From an unidentified bacterial endosymbiont (GTDB lineage Bacteria; Pseudomonadota; Gammaproteobacteria; Enterobacterales; Enterobacteriaceae): a DNA stretch of 64,000 bases. The notes beneath the pieces were generated by a model. It did not search any database. It saw only the letters and a list, made by a program, of their open reading frames with translations, and was not told where the DNA came from. Each line of letters opens with the position of its first letter. Within the stretch, counting starts at the first letter, position 1. The stretch is from contig NZ_OU963893.1 of NCBI RefSeq assembly GCF_918797525.1, positions 4,650,001 through 4,714,000 of the forward strand. Reading direction: 5' to 3'. The translations under genes were made by a program, and so were the position numbers. Below, piece by piece: positions 25,879-35,656 of this stretch.

Positions 25879-25909
25879 GATAGCTATTACCCATTAAATC
25901 TGGACATCC
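25870..25909. promoter_or_regulatory. Met-box-like inverted repeat between btuB and trmA
   Basis: GGATGTCCAGAT (25870-25881) and ATCTGGACATCC (25898-25909) are perfect 12-bp inverted arms. The right arm shares ATCTGGACATC with the Met-box array before metB (55988-55998), and the left arm resembles GACGTCCAGAT in the metF array (52132-52142). Each arm contains a TGGACA -35 for one of the divergent promoters. MetJ binding is an inference. Confidence 0.5.
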
Positions 25910-25928
25910 CGTACACAATGCCTACAAT
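25901..25928 (+). promoter_or_regulatory. Predicted trmA promoter
   Basis: TGGACA (25901-25906) and TACAAT (25923-25928) are 16 bp apart, followed by a C/G-rich discriminator as expected for a growth-rate-controlled promoter. The -35 lies in the right arm of the inverted repeat. Confidence 0.55.
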
Positions 25929-25961
25929 CCCCGCGTAATTCTTTATCATTCAGGACGCATC

Positions 25962-27062
25962 ATGACCCCCGAACACCTCCCGACAGAACAGTACGACGCA
26001 CAGCTGGCAGAGAAAGTTGTCCGCCTGCAAAGTATGATGACGCCTTTCAACGCGCCCGTTCCCGAGGTGTTCCGCTCGCCTGTCAGCCACTACCGTATGC
26101 GTGCTGAGTTCCGTATCTGGCATGACGGCGATGACCTGTACCACATCATTTTCGATCAACAAACCAAATCCCGCATTCGCGTGGACAGCTTCCCGGCGGC
26201 AAGCGAACTCATTAACCAGTTAATGACGCTGATGATAGAAGGCGTGCGTAACAATCCGCTGCTGCGCCATAAGCTGTTTCAGATTGACTATCTGACGACA
26301 CAAAGTAATCAGGCCATTGTCTCCCTGCTGTACCACAAAGCGCTGAACGATGAATGGCGCGAACAGGCAGAAGCGCTGCGTGATATCCTGCGAGCGCAGA
26401 ATATCAACGTTCATCTGATAGGCCGCGCGACCAAAACCAAAATCATGCTGGATAAGGATTACGTCGACGAACGTCTGCCGGTGGCAGGAAAAGAGATGGT
26501 TTATCGTCAGGTGGAAAATAGCTTCACCCAACCGAACGCCGCGATGAACGTGCAGATGCTGGAGTGGGCGCTAAATGCGACACAAGGGTCAACGGGCGAC
26601 CTGCTGGAACTGTACTGCGGTAATGGCAACTTCTCGCTGGCGCTGGCGCGTAACTTTGAGCGCGTGTTGGCAACCGAAATCGCCAAGCCGTCCGTCGCAG
26701 CCGCACAATACAATATTGCCGCCAACCATATCGATAATGTGCAGATCATTCGTATGGCTGCGGAAGAGTTTACGCAGGCTATGAATGGCGTACGCGAGTT
26801 TAACCGTTTGCAGGGAATCGATTTAAAGAGCTATCAGTGTGAGACGATTTTTGTCGATCCGCCGCGCAGTGGTCTGGACAGCGAAACCGAAAAGATGGTG
26901 CAGGCGTACCCGCGTATTTTGTACATCTCTTGCAACCCTGAAACCCTGTGCAAAAATCTCGAAACATTGAGCCAGACGCATAAGGTTGAACGTCTGGCGT
27001 TATTCGATCAGTTCCCGTATACGCACCACATGGAGTGCGGGGTATTGCTTAGCGCACGGTAA
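25962..27062 (+). CDS. trmA: tRNA (uracil-5-)-methyltransferase TrmA
   Basis: TrmA forms m5U54 in the T loop of tRNAs using S-adenosylmethionine. The 366-residue length equals that of E. coli. SAM-binding [15 protein letters not shown], the [10 protein letters not shown] motif and the nucleophile cysteine region [13 protein letters not shown] are visible. It is divergent from btuB and convergent with yijD. Confidence 0.97.
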   Translation: MTPEHLPTEQYDAQLAEKVVRLQSMMTPFNAPVPEVFRSPVSHYRMRAEFRIWHDGDDLYHIIFDQQTKSRIRVDSFPAASELINQLMTLMIEGVRNNPLLRHKLFQIDYLTTQSNQAIVSLLYHKALNDEWREQAEALRDILRAQNINVHLIGRATKTKIMLDKDYVDERLPVAGKEMVYRQVENSFTQPNAAMNVQMLEWALNATQGSTGDLLELYCGNGNFSLALARNFERVLATEIAKPSVAAAQYNIAANHIDNVQIIRMAAEEFTQAMNGVREFNRLQGIDLKSYQCETIFVDPPRSGLDSETEKMVQAYPRILYISCNPETLCKNLETLSQTHKVERLALFDQFPYTHHMECGVLLSAR

Positions 27063-27075
27063 TTTTGTTCTCGCT

Positions 27076-27435
27076 TTACTCCGGCAGGTGGCGCTTACGC
27101 CTGCGTAGGCGCGAGCCAATCCAGAACACCAGCGCAACAGACAGTACCGCAGGCAGGAAGTTAGACCCGATATCCGGATACTCCGCGCGCACCACGGTAC
27201 TAAACAGTAGCACGCCCAAAATAAAGCAGGCGGCAGCCAGCCCCGGCAACCCGACGGGCATAGTGCGGTTTAAGTAGCGTTGATGCAGGCAATAAACCGT
27301 TAGCACCAGCGAGATGAGCGGGAAAATCGAAAAGGGCACAATCGCGCTGAAAACAGCCGCAAATGTGCCATTAATAGATAAGCCAGCGATCAATGCCAGC
27401 AACAACGTACCCTTATCCTGACCTGACTGTTTCAT
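27076..27435 (-). CDS. yijD: Inner-membrane protein YijD (DUF1422)
   Basis: This 119-residue protein has about four hydrophobic segments, the same length as E. coli YijD. It has no known biochemical role. It starts nine bases after the fabR stop, so the two form an operon. A basic C-terminal tail ([13 protein letters not shown]) is probably cytoplasmic. Confidence 0.92.
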   Translation of the reverse strand: MKQSGQDKGTLLLALIAGLSINGTFAAVFSAIVPFSIFPLISLVLTVYCLHQRYLNRTMPVGLPGLAAACFILGVLLFSTVVRAEYPDIGSNFLPAVLSVALVFWIGSRLRRRKRHLPE

Positions 27436-27444
27436 TACTCACCT

Positions 27445-28080
27445 TCACCGATCGGTTTGATGTGCCAATTTCTCTTGTTCACGTCGATACCAGTAGTACG
27501 CTCCTTTTGAGATCATGCGCAGTTGCAATACCAGTCGCTCTTCGAGTTGTTTGCGTTGCTCAACACTCACATCCAGTGCTTCTGCCCCGGCATTGAAGAC
27601 AATAGTGACCATGGCTTCTGCCTGTGCTTCGGTAAACGCACGCGGCATGTGATTTTCGAGTTCAAGATAGTCGGCAAGTTCCGCAATAAAATGCTGAATT
27701 TCACGCGCGACAGCGGCACGAAACGCCGCCGAAGTGCCCGAACGCTCACGCAACAGCAGGCGAAATGCGTTGGGGTTATTGCCAATGAATTCCATAAATG
27801 TCGATACGGAGGTGCGGATCACGCTGCCCCCTTTAGCGATACGCTGACGCGCCTGACGCATCAACTGGCGCAGCATCAGCCCGCTCTCGTCGACCATGGT
27901 CAGGCCCAGTTCATCCACATCACGGAAGTGACGATAGAAGGACGTTGGCGCAATCCCCGCCTCGCGTGCGACTTCGCGCAGGCTTAAACTGGCAAAACTC
28001 CGCTCAGCGCTCAGTTGACTGAATGCGGCTTCCACCAGCGAACGCCGGGTTTTCTCTTTTTGTTGTGCTCTTACGCCCAT
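27445..28080 (-). CDS. fabR: TetR-type repressor of unsaturated fatty acid synthesis FabR
   Basis: FabR represses fabA and fabB in response to the acyl-thioester pool. The 211-residue product starts [15 protein letters not shown]; the ATG at 28080 begins the conserved TetR HTH region ([19 protein letters not shown]). The frame is open 42 codons further upstream without a convincing start, so the shorter form is preferred. It is divergent from sthA and precedes yijD. Confidence 0.95.
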   Translation of the reverse strand: MGVRAQQKEKTRRSLVEAAFSQLSAERSFASLSLREVAREAGIAPTSFYRHFRDVDELGLTMVDESGLMLRQLMRQARQRIAKGGSVIRTSVSTFMEFIGNNPNAFRLLLRERSGTSAAFRAAVAREIQHFIAELADYLELENHMPRAFTEAQAEAMVTIVFNAGAEALDVSVEQRKQLEERLVLQLRMISKGAYYWYRREQEKLAHQTDR

Positions 28081-28279
28081 CACAATAGTTGAATCCTTCC
28101 AAAGGTCTGATGGCACTATACCAGAGAATAAAATTAATCTGTTTGCACTGCTTTGTGAATGATTGTTTACGGGCGGTTTGTGCTCCACTGCCCGAAAAAA
28201 GCACAACGATAATTGGGTTACCCTGGCAATGATGTTATGATTCTGTTGCTTTTATGTATAAGAACAGGTAAGCCTTGCC

Positions 28280-29680
28280 ATGCCACATTCCTACGATTAC
28301 GACGCAATAGTTATTGGTTCCGGCCCCGGCGGCGAAGGCGCTGCTATGGGTCTGGTAAAACAGGGAGCCAGAGTAGCGGTTATTGAGCGCTACCATAATG
28401 TTGGCGGCGGTTGCACCCACTGGGGCACCATCCCTTCGAAAGCCCTCCGCCATGCCGTTAGCCGCATTATTGAATTTAACCAAAACCCTCTTTACAGCGA
28501 TCACTCCCGGCTTCTTCGTTCTTCCTTTGCCGACATCCTGAATCACGCGGACGCCGTCATTAACCAGCAGACTCAGATGCGTCAGGGTTTTTATGAACGT
28601 AACCACTGTGAAATTCTGCAGGGTAATGCGCATTTTGTGGATGAACACACCCTGGCGCTGGAGTGCCACGACGGCTCGGTCGAGACCATCACCGCCGAAA
28701 AGTTCGTTATTGCCTGTGGATCACGCCCGTACCATCCGGCGGATGTCGATTTCTCGCATCCGCGCGTCTACGACAGCGACTCCATCCTCAGCCTGCACCA
28801 CGAACCCCGCCATGTGATTATTTACGGTGCGGGGGTGATTGGCTGTGAATACGCGTCTATCTTCCGGGGAATGGAGGTCAAAGTTGACCTTATTAACACC
28901 CGCGACCGTTTGCTGGCCTTCCTCGATCAAGAGATGTCGGACTCACTGTCCTACCACTTCTGGAACAGCGGAGTGGTTATTCGCCACAACGAAGAGTACG
29001 AGAAGATCGAAAGCTGCGACGACGGTGTGATCATGCACCTGAAGTCCGGTAAAAAGTTGAAAGCAGACTGTCTGCTGTATGCCAACGGCCGCACCGGTAA
29101 CACCGATTCACTGCGCCTTGAAAATATCGGTCTGGAAACCGACAGCCGTGGTCAACTGAAGGTCAACAGCATGTACCAAACCGCGCTGCCGCATATTTAT
29201 GCCGTCGGCGACGTGATTGGTTACCCGAGCCTGGCGTCAGCGGCATACGACCAGGGGCGCATTGCGGCGCAGGCGCTGGTGAAAGGTGAAGCGACGGCGC
29301 ATCTGATTGAAGATATTCCGACGGGCATCTACACCATTCCGGAAATCAGCTCTGTGGGTAAAACCGAGCAGCAGCTAACGGCAATGAAGGTGCCATACGA
29401 GGTGGGTCGTGCGCAGTTTAAACATCTGGCGCGCGCGCAAATCGTAGGAATGAGCGTAGGTACGTTGAAAATTCTATTCCATCGCGAAACGAAAGAGATC
29501 CTCGGTATTCACTGCTTTGGTGAACGCGCGGCGGAAATCATTCATATCGGCCAGGCGATAATGGAGCAAAAAGGGGGTGGTAACACCATTGAGTACTTCG
29601 TTAACACCACCTTTAATTACCCGACCATGGCAGAAGCCTATCGGGTCGCGGCCCTAAACGGTCTGAACCGTCTGTTTTAA
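28280..29680 (+). CDS. sthA: Soluble pyridine nucleotide transhydrogenase
   Basis: SthA (UdhA) is a flavoprotein that transfers hydride between NADPH and NAD+. The 466-residue product has the FAD motif [12 protein letters not shown], a second dinucleotide fold at [11 protein letters not shown] and the FAD motif IYAVGDV. The family's CxxxxC redox disulfide is replaced by [15 protein letters not shown] with one cysteine, as known for soluble transhydrogenases. Its last 27 bases overlap the 3' end of oxyR on the other strand. Confidence 0.96.
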   Translation: MPHSYDYDAIVIGSGPGGEGAAMGLVKQGARVAVIERYHNVGGGCTHWGTIPSKALRHAVSRIIEFNQNPLYSDHSRLLRSSFADILNHADAVINQQTQMRQGFYERNHCEILQGNAHFVDEHTLALECHDGSVETITAEKFVIACGSRPYHPADVDFSHPRVYDSDSILSLHHEPRHVIIYGAGVIGCEYASIFRGMEVKVDLINTRDRLLAFLDQEMSDSLSYHFWNSGVVIRHNEEYEKIESCDDGVIMHLKSGKKLKADCLLYANGRTGNTDSLRLENIGLETDSRGQLKVNSMYQTALPHIYAVGDVIGYPSLASAAYDQGRIAAQALVKGEATAHLIEDIPTGIYTIPEISSVGKTEQQLTAMKVPYEVGRAQFKHLARAQIVGMSVGTLKILFHRETKEILGIHCFGERAAEIIHIGQAIMEQKGGGNTIEYFVNTTFNYPTMAEAYRVAALNGLNRLF

Positions 29681-30580
29681 CGCGTTTTCGAAATGGCCAT
29701 CCATCGAACTGCGGATGGCCTCTGCCAGCTGCTCATAGCGGCTGCGCAGCGGTGAGCCGGGGCGATAAACCAACCCAATCGTGCGGCGCGGCTCGGGTTT
29801 AATGCACGGCAGATAGACCACACCATCTCGTTTACGCTCTCGCGGGACTGCCAATGCAGGCAGCAGCGTAATTCCACTTCCCGCCGCCACCATATTTCTG
29901 AGCGTTTCCAGGCTGGTTGCGCGGAAATGGGTATCTTCGTCAGCACCCGCTTCAAAGCAGAAGCCCATCGCCTGATCGCGCAGGCAGTGGCCGTCTTCCA
30001 GCATCAGCAGTTTTTCACCGGCCAAATCGGCCATCGGCACGCGATCGCGGTTCGCCCAGGGGTGATCTTCATAGATCGCCAGCATCATTGGCTCATCGAA
30101 CAGCGGTACTTCGATAAAGGCTTCGCTCTCTTTCACCAGCGCCAGAATGGCGCAATCAAGCTTACCGCTATCTAACTGCGCCAGTAGCTGATGGGTTTGC
30201 GCTTCATGCAGGTACATTTCGAGTTTCGGGAACGTCTGGTGCAGCATCGGAATGATCTGCGGCAACAGATAAGGGCCAACGGTTGGGATCAGGCCAATAT
30301 GCAGTGGCCCGGACATCGCCTCCCCCTGCTGGCTTGCCATTTCCTTAAGCACTTTGACCTCGCGCAGCACGGTGCGCGCCTGATCCACCAGCAGAAGACC
30401 TGCCTGTGTGAACAGTACCTTACGACTGGTGCGCTCCAGCAGCATCACGCCCAGCTCATCTTCCAGCTTGCGGATCTGACCGCTTAGCGTGGGCTGGCTA
30501 ACGTGGCAGGAATCAGCCGCGCGGCGAAAATGTCGGTGCTCAGCTAAGGCTACCAGGTATTCAAGATCACGAATATTCAT
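29654..30580 (-). CDS. oxyR: Hydrogen peroxide-sensing regulator OxyR
   Basis: OxyR is a LysR regulator activated by a Cys199-Cys208 disulfide on peroxide stress, inducing katG, oxyS and others. The 308-residue product has the HTH ([20 protein letters not shown]) and the redox motif [12 protein letters not shown]. It is three residues longer at the C-terminus than in E. coli (305), which makes the convergent overlap with sthA. It is divergent from oxyS, sharing a control region at 30581-30677 where an OxyR site is expected. Confidence 0.97.
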   Translation of the reverse strand: MNIRDLEYLVALAEHRHFRRAADSCHVSQPTLSGQIRKLEDELGVMLLERTSRKVLFTQAGLLLVDQARTVLREVKVLKEMASQQGEAMSGPLHIGLIPTVGPYLLPQIIPMLHQTFPKLEMYLHEAQTHQLLAQLDSGKLDCAILALVKESEAFIEVPLFDEPMMLAIYEDHPWANRDRVPMADLAGEKLLMLEDGHCLRDQAMGFCFEAGADEDTHFRATSLETLRNMVAAGSGITLLPALAVPRERKRDGVVYLPCIKPEPRRTIGLVYRPGSPLRSRYEQLAEAIRSSMDGHFENALKQTVQTV

Positions 30581-30677
30581 TATTCATCCTCCGTCGCCAC
30601 GATAGTTCATGGCGATAGATAGCATAGCAACCAACGATTATCCCTATCAAGCATTCTGTTGAATAATACAGCACATA

Positions 30678-30795
30678 GACGAGGCGGGACGTGTTTAACC
30701 CCTTAACGTCCCGCCTCGTCAAACGAGTTTCTCTCAAAACTCGAATAACTAAAGCCAACGTGAACTTTTGCGGACCCCGTGGTCCGCATTTTTTT
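30678..30795 (+). ncRNA. oxyS: OxyS regulatory RNA
   Basis: This Hfq-dependent, OxyR-induced small RNA is about 110 nt long. The central single-stranded block AATAACTAAAGCCAACGTGA and the following AACTTTTGCGGA match E. coli OxyS. The predicted structure is a perfect 14-bp first stem (30678-30691 with 30707-30720), a CGAGTTT/AAACTCG second hairpin and a terminator hairpin GCGGACC/GGTCCGC (30770-30787) with seven T. A TAATAC -10 lies at 30664-30669. The 5' stem is strongly diverged from E. coli. Confidence 0.93.
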
Positions 30796-30820
30796 GCGTA
30801 AAAAAGCCCGGGGATAAAGC

Positions 30821-30848
30821 AAAATGGCAACCGAAGTTGCCAATTTTT
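30821..30848. terminator. argH terminator (bidirectional)
   Basis: GGCAAC-CGAA-GTTGCC with AAAAT before it and AATTTTT after it. It is downstream of argH on the minus strand and of oxyS on the plus strand. Confidence 0.75.
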
Positions 30849-30856
30849 AGTGTTTG

Positions 30857-30881
30857 CTCCCTCTCCCCGTGGGCTGAGGGT
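30857..30881. repeat. Partial copy of a GC-rich intergenic repeat
   Basis: CCCTCTCCCCGTGGGCTGAGGG is a short imperfect palindrome resembling the longer elements at 35391-35437 and 52247-52316. It lies between argH and its terminator. Confidence 0.45.
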
Positions 30882-30907
30882 TTCCCACAAAATCATGCCA
30901 GCACGGT

Positions 30908-32281
30908 TTAAACCAACCGCTTTTTCGCATCCGCAATCGCCAGCGCCACCTGCTTAGGTGATACGCCGCCTTTCGCCGCACGCTTATCCAGACACGACTG
31001 CAAGGACAGAATCGGATAGACATCATCTCCGATGACCGCACTGAATTTCTGCAGGTCGCCCAGCGTCAGATCTTCCAGCGGTTTCCCCTGACGAATGGCT
31101 TCCACCACCGCCTCACCCACAATGTGGTGTGCTTCGCGGAACGGTACACCCTTAGCAACCAGATAATCCGCCAGTTCGGTAGCGTTAGCGTAACCCTGCT
31201 GCGCCGCTTCCTGACAACGCGGACGTTTCACCTGAATGCCGTCCAGTACCAGCGCGCCCATATGCAGGCAGTCAAGCCAGGTGTCGAGCGCGTCGAACAA
31301 ACCTTCTTTGTCTTCCTGCATATCTTTGTTATACGCCAGCGGCAGTCCTTTCAGCGTCATCATCATACCGGTCAGCGCGCCCTGCACGCGGCCACACTTA
31401 CCGCGAATAAGCTCCAGCGCATCTGGGTTTTTCTTCTGCGGCATCAGGGACGAGCCGGAGGTCACGCGGTCAGATAGCTCAACAAAACCCGCTTCGCCGG
31501 AGTTAAAGAAGATCAGGTCTTCAGCAAAACGCGACAGGTGCACCATGCCAATAGAGGCGTTGGAGAGCAGTTCCAGCACGTGGTCACGATCGGACACGCT
31601 GTCCAGACTGTTACGGGTAGCCGACGCAAAGCCCAGCCAACCCGCCAGCTGTTCACGGTCGATGTCATAAGCGGTACCCGCCAACGCACCGCTGCCCAGC
31701 GGGCTAACGTCCAGACGCTTGAGGGTATCCTGTAGACGGCCTTCATCACGTGCCAGCATCTCAACGTAGGCCAGACACCAGTGTGCAAACGTCACCGGCT
31801 GCGCGCGCTGCAGGTGGGTATAACCCGGCATCACCGCATCCTGGTTGTTCTGCGCGGTGTCCACCAGCGCGCTCTGCAACTGGCGATTAGCAGCCAGCAG
31901 TTCAGCAACGGTATCTTTACACCACAGCTTCAGATCGGTCGCGACCTGGTCGTTACGGCTGCGGCCGGTATGCAGTTTTTTACCCAACTGGCCGACTTTG
32001 TCAATGAGTTTGCCTTCCACCCAGCTGTGAATATCTTCGGCATCGCTCCGGAGGATTTGCTGCGGATCCAGACGCACCTCTTCCAACAGTTTGTTTAGCG
32101 CCTCTTCCAGTTGAAGCTGTTCATCTACGGTCAACACACCCACCTTTACCAGCGCTTTGGACCAGGCCACAGAGCCGACGATATCCTGTTCGGCCAGGCG
32201 GTAGTCGAAGCGCAAAGAGTCGTTGAACTGTTTGAACCGTTGATCTGCTGCCTGAGTAAAACGCCCACCCCAAAGTGCCAT
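30908..32281 (-). CDS. argH: Argininosuccinate lyase
   Basis: ArgH splits argininosuccinate into arginine and fumarate, the last step of arginine synthesis. The 457-residue length equals that of E. coli and the fumarase-superfamily signature [12 protein letters not shown] is present. It is the third gene of argCBH, separated from argB by a 74-bp gap that holds a REP-like palindrome. Confidence 0.98.
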   Translation of the reverse strand: MALWGGRFTQAADQRFKQFNDSLRFDYRLAEQDIVGSVAWSKALVKVGVLTVDEQLQLEEALNKLLEEVRLDPQQILRSDAEDIHSWVEGKLIDKVGQLGKKLHTGRSRNDQVATDLKLWCKDTVAELLAANRQLQSALVDTAQNNQDAVMPGYTHLQRAQPVTFAHWCLAYVEMLARDEGRLQDTLKRLDVSPLGSGALAGTAYDIDREQLAGWLGFASATRNSLDSVSDRDHVLELLSNASIGMVHLSRFAEDLIFFNSGEAGFVELSDRVTSGSSLMPQKKNPDALELIRGKCGRVQGALTGMMMTLKGLPLAYNKDMQEDKEGLFDALDTWLDCLHMGALVLDGIQVKRPRCQEAAQQGYANATELADYLVAKGVPFREAHHIVGEAVVEAIRQGKPLEDLTLGDLQKFSAVIGDDVYPILSLQSCLDKRAAKGGVSPKQVALAIADAKKRLV

Positions 32282-32307
32282 AACATGCTTCCTTTATTCG
32301 TTAGTTC

Positions 32308-32336
32308 CGCCAGGTGGCGTTACGCTTACCCGGCCT
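32308..32336. repeat. REP-like palindrome between argB and argH
   Basis: On the minus strand GCCGGGTAAGCG-TAA-CGCCACCTGGC forms an imperfect stem, like enterobacterial REP units. It sits inside the argCBH transcript and may stabilise the upstream mRNA. Confidence 0.6.
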
Positions 32337-32355
32337 ATGGTCATTCACTAAAATC

Positions 32356-33132
32356 TTAAGCCAGAATACGCGTGCCGATCGGCGTGCCGTTAAACAGCGC
32401 CGGCAGTTGCTCCGCATGGCGCCAGGAGGCGATATCCACCGGACGGCCGAGCGCGCGTGCGGCATCCAGCGCGGCGTTCACTTTGACGATCATGCCGTCG
32501 GTGATAATGCCCTGGTCGATCAATTGCTCGGCTTTTGCTGCGGTCATCTCGGCAATACGCTGGCCTTTACCATCAAGAATACCGCTCACGTCGGAAAGTA
32601 GGATCAGGTCTGCGCCCAGCGTTGCCGCCAGCGCGGTTGCCGCCTGGTCCGCATTGACGTTCATCAGCTCACCCTCTTCGGTCACACCGATAGAGCTCAC
32701 TACGGGCAGGAACCCGCCTTCAAGCAGCGTGTTAATCAGTTCAGGCGAGCCCGGCTGCGCCAGTCCAACGTGGCCGAGCGCTTCGTCGAGCTGAGTCACT
32801 TTTACGCTGTCACCATCGCCCAGATAGAGGCCAACGGAGGTAATGTGATGTTTTTTCGCCCATGCCAGCAGCGTTTTATTTGCGGTTCCCGCCAGCGCGC
32901 CGGTGATGATGTCAATCTGATCGGCAGGCGTCACACGCAGGCCATTTTTCTTTTTCACCGGTAGGTTGAGTCCTTTCATTAGTTCATCAACCACACAGCC
33001 GCCGCCGTGAACAATTACCAGCGGACGCTGGTGTGATTCGCGATAATTCACCAGCGCCGTAAAAAGACGCTCCAGCGCTTCTTCGCTATCCAGCAGTACA
33101 CCACCGAGTTTGATAATTAATGGGTTCATCAT
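32356..33132 (-). CDS. argB: Acetylglutamate kinase
   Basis: ArgB phosphorylates N-acetylglutamate. The 258-residue product starts [20 protein letters not shown], as in E. coli; one further upstream Met is possible. The glycine-rich [14 protein letters not shown] motif of the amino acid kinase fold is visible. It begins six bases after the argC stop. Confidence 0.97.
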   Translation of the reverse strand: MMNPLIIKLGGVLLDSEEALERLFTALVNYRESHQRPLVIVHGGGCVVDELMKGLNLPVKKKNGLRVTPADQIDIITGALAGTANKTLLAWAKKHHITSVGLYLGDGDSVKVTQLDEALGHVGLAQPGSPELINTLLEGGFLPVVSSIGVTEEGELMNVNADQAATALAATLGADLILLSDVSGILDGKGQRIAEMTAAKAEQLIDQGIITDGMIVKVNAALDAARALGRPVDIASWRHAEQLPALFNGTPIGTRILA

Positions 33133-33138
33133 CACACC

Positions 33139-34143
33139 TTAAATAAGAGACTGCGTTTCAGGGAAGCCGAAACGAATATTTGCACACTGCATTGCCTGAG
33201 CGGCAGCGCCTTTAAGTAAGTTATCTTCTGCGGCTACCACGATCAGATGCTCGCCCTGGACGGCAAAGCCAATGTCGCAGAACGGCAGGCCGACTACGTT
33301 TTTCAGTGCCGGGACGCCATTGTCATACAGGCGCACCAGCGGTTTATCTGTATAAGCCTGCGCAAAGACCTCGCCAATCTGCTCTTTGGTAATGCCCGGT
33401 TTCAGGCGGCAGGTAATGGTTTCGAGGATCCCACGCGGGAAGCTGCCCAAATGCGGGGTAAAAATGACGTCCGCGCCCAGATGGGTGGTGATTTCTGGAT
33501 GATGGCGATGGTTAAACACGCCATACGGCTGAAGGCTCACTTCGCAGAAGCTGTTCGCGATAGCGGCTTTGCGCCCGGCTCCGCTCACGCCACTGGTGGC
33601 GTTGATCACCGGCCACTGGTTGAGATCCAGCAAACCTGCGTCAATAAGCGGTTTCAGGGAGAGCTGCGCTGCCGTCGGATAACAGCCCGGCACAGCAATC
33701 AGGTTCGCTTCTTTCAGTTTGCCTGCGCTCCACTCCGCCAGTCCGTACACCGCTTTCTCAAGCAGCTCCGGGTGCTGATGAGTGAAACCGTAATATTTTT
33801 CGTAGAATGCGCCGTCGTTAACGCGAAAGGCCCCGGAGAGGTCGAACACCACACAGCCGGCCACCAGAAATTGCGGCGCCAGGTCATGGCTGACTTCGTG
33901 CGCGGTAGCTAAAAAGACCACGTCTACGCCGTCGGTGAACTCGCTGATGTCAGACATCGGCTGCAGCGGCAGATCGACAATGCCCTTAAGCTGTGGATGC
34001 AAATCGGAAATTAACTTTCCTGCATCATTGCTTTGCGCTGACACGGTCAAAGCGGTTATGGTCATATCTGGATGGCGATTCACGTAGCTTACAAGCTCTG
34101 CGCCCGCATAACCGCTAGCGCCTACAATCAGCGTATTCAACAT
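33139..34143 (-). CDS. argC: N-acetyl-gamma-glutamyl-phosphate reductase
   Basis: ArgC reduces acetylglutamyl phosphate with NADPH. The 334-residue product has the Rossmann motif [12 protein letters not shown] and the catalytic cysteine in [11 protein letters not shown] near residue 154. It is the first gene of argCBH, divergent from argE with shared ARG boxes. Confidence 0.98.
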   Translation of the reverse strand: MLNTLIVGASGYAGAELVSYVNRHPDMTITALTVSAQSNDAGKLISDLHPQLKGIVDLPLQPMSDISEFTDGVDVVFLATAHEVSHDLAPQFLVAGCVVFDLSGAFRVNDGAFYEKYYGFTHQHPELLEKAVYGLAEWSAGKLKEANLIAVPGCYPTAAQLSLKPLIDAGLLDLNQWPVINATSGVSGAGRKAAIANSFCEVSLQPYGVFNHRHHPEITTHLGADVIFTPHLGSFPRGILETITCRLKPGITKEQIGEVFAQAYTDKPLVRLYDNGVPALKNVVGLPFCDIGFAVQGEHLIVVAAEDNLLKGAAAQAMQCANIRFGFPETQSLI

Positions 34144-34166
34144 TGGGTTCCTTTATGCTCAACGTT

Positions 34167-34205
34167 AATGTATTTTTATTCACATTTATTGCATGAATAT
34201 TGATA
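34167..34205. promoter_or_regulatory. Pair of ARG boxes (ArgR operator) argC/argE
   Basis: Two 18-bp boxes, AATGTATTTTTATTCACA (34167-34184) and ATTGCATGAATATTGATA (34188-34205), are separated by 3 bp, so their centres are 21 bp apart. This is the spacing that hexameric ArgR uses. They lie between the divergent argCBH and argE starts. Confidence 0.88.
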
Positions 34206-34231
34206 CTATCACGACCTAAGGTGTGTCAACA

Positions 34232-35383
34232 ATGAAAATGAACTTACCGCCATTTATCGAGATTTACCGCGCCCTGATTGCCACACCCTCCATCAGTGCG
34301 ACAGAAGAATCGCTGGATCAGAGCAATGAGTCTTTAATCAATCTGCTGGCGGGTTGGTTTAGCGAACTTGGGTTCAACGTTGAGATACAGCCGGTCCCCG
34401 GAACACGCCACAAATTTAACCTGCTCGCCAGCACCGGACACGGTGCGGGCGGTCTTCTGCTGGCCGGCCATACCGATACCGTCCCTTTTGACGATGGCCG
34501 CTGGACGCGCGATCCGTTCACCCTGACCGAGCATGACAATAAGCTCTACGGGCTGGGCACCACCGACATGAAAGGTTTCTTCGCGTTTATCCTCGACGCG
34601 CTGCGTGACGTCGACGTGACCACGCTTAAAAAGCCGCTTTACATTCTCGCTACCGCCGATGAAGAGACCAGCATGGCGGGCGCGCGCTATTTCTCTGAAA
34701 ATACGACGATTCGCCCGGATTGCGCCATCATTGGTGAACCGACCTCCCTGCAGCCCATTCGCGCGCATAAAGGCCATATCTCTACCGCAGTACGCGTGTT
34801 GGGCCAATCTGGCCACTCCAGCGATCCGGCGCGCGGCGTAAATGCCATTGAGCTGATGCACGATGCCATTGGCCGCATCATGGCGCTACGCGACTCGCTA
34901 AAAGAGCGTTATCACTATGAAGCCTTCACCGTTCCTTATCCCACGCTGAACCTTGGTAGCCTGCACGGCGGCGATGCGTCTAACCGTATCTGCGCCTGCT
35001 GCGAATTGCACATGGATATCCGTCCGCTGCCAGGCATGACGTTAAGCGATTTAGATGGCTTGCTGACGGAAGCTCTGGCTCCGGTAAGTGAACGCTGGCC
35101 CGGTCGCCTGACGGTTTCTGAACTGCATCCGCCAATCCCGGGCTATGCGTGCCCGCCGGATCATCAGCTGGTTCAGGTGGTAGAAAAGCTGCTCGGCGAA
35201 AAAACCGACGTAGTGAACTACTGTACCGAAGCGCCGTTTATACAGGCCTTGTGCCCGACGCTGGTACTAGGCCCAGGCTCTATCAACCAGGCCCACCAGC
35301 CGGATGAATACCTGGAAACCCGCTTTATCAAGCCAACCCGCGAGCTAATTACCCAGGTTGTGCACCACTTCTGCTGGCATTAA
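34232..35383 (+). CDS. argE: Acetylornithine deacetylase
   Basis: ArgE is an M20-family zinc hydrolase that releases ornithine from N-acetylornithine. The 383-residue length equals that of E. coli. Metal-binding motifs [11 protein letters not shown] and [12 protein letters not shown] are present. The ATG at 34232 ([16 protein letters not shown]) is chosen over an in-frame GTG three codons upstream. It is divergent from argCBH. Confidence 0.97.
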   Translation: MKMNLPPFIEIYRALIATPSISATEESLDQSNESLINLLAGWFSELGFNVEIQPVPGTRHKFNLLASTGHGAGGLLLAGHTDTVPFDDGRWTRDPFTLTEHDNKLYGLGTTDMKGFFAFILDALRDVDVTTLKKPLYILATADEETSMAGARYFSENTTIRPDCAIIGEPTSLQPIRAHKGHISTAVRVLGQSGHSSDPARGVNAIELMHDAIGRIMALRDSLKERYHYEAFTVPYPTLNLGSLHGGDASNRICACCELHMDIRPLPGMTLSDLDGLLTEALAPVSERWPGRLTVSELHPPIPGYACPPDHQLVQVVEKLLGEKTDVVNYCTEAPFIQALCPTLVLGPGSINQAHQPDEYLETRFIKPTRELITQVVHHFCWH

Positions 35384-35390
35384 AACGGTT

Positions 35391-35437
35391 CCCCTCCCCC
35401 TGCGCTCATCCCTTTGGCGAGAGGACTGGGGGAGGGG
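35391..35437. repeat. GC-rich inverted repeat after argE
   Basis: CCCCTCCCCC and GGGGGAGGGG are perfect 10-bp arms 27 bp apart, just downstream of argE. It resembles the repeats at 30857 and 52247 and may serve as an argE terminator, though no T-run follows. Confidence 0.55.
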
Positions 35438-35656
35438 AGAAATCCCGCGATCTTCATCACATTTCCATAAGCAACTCTTATCTGATGCAAAGCGAATTAA
35501 CTTTCGTAAATTACCCACATTTATTCGTTTGCTGAACCGTTTTCGCAGCAATTGACGAAGGGGGTTTTACGTGGCTTTATAAAGGGAGATGACAGAATAA
35601 TGCCCAAAAGATTCTCGATTGGGCATAAACAAAAATGATGGGGTGACTGGGTTTTT

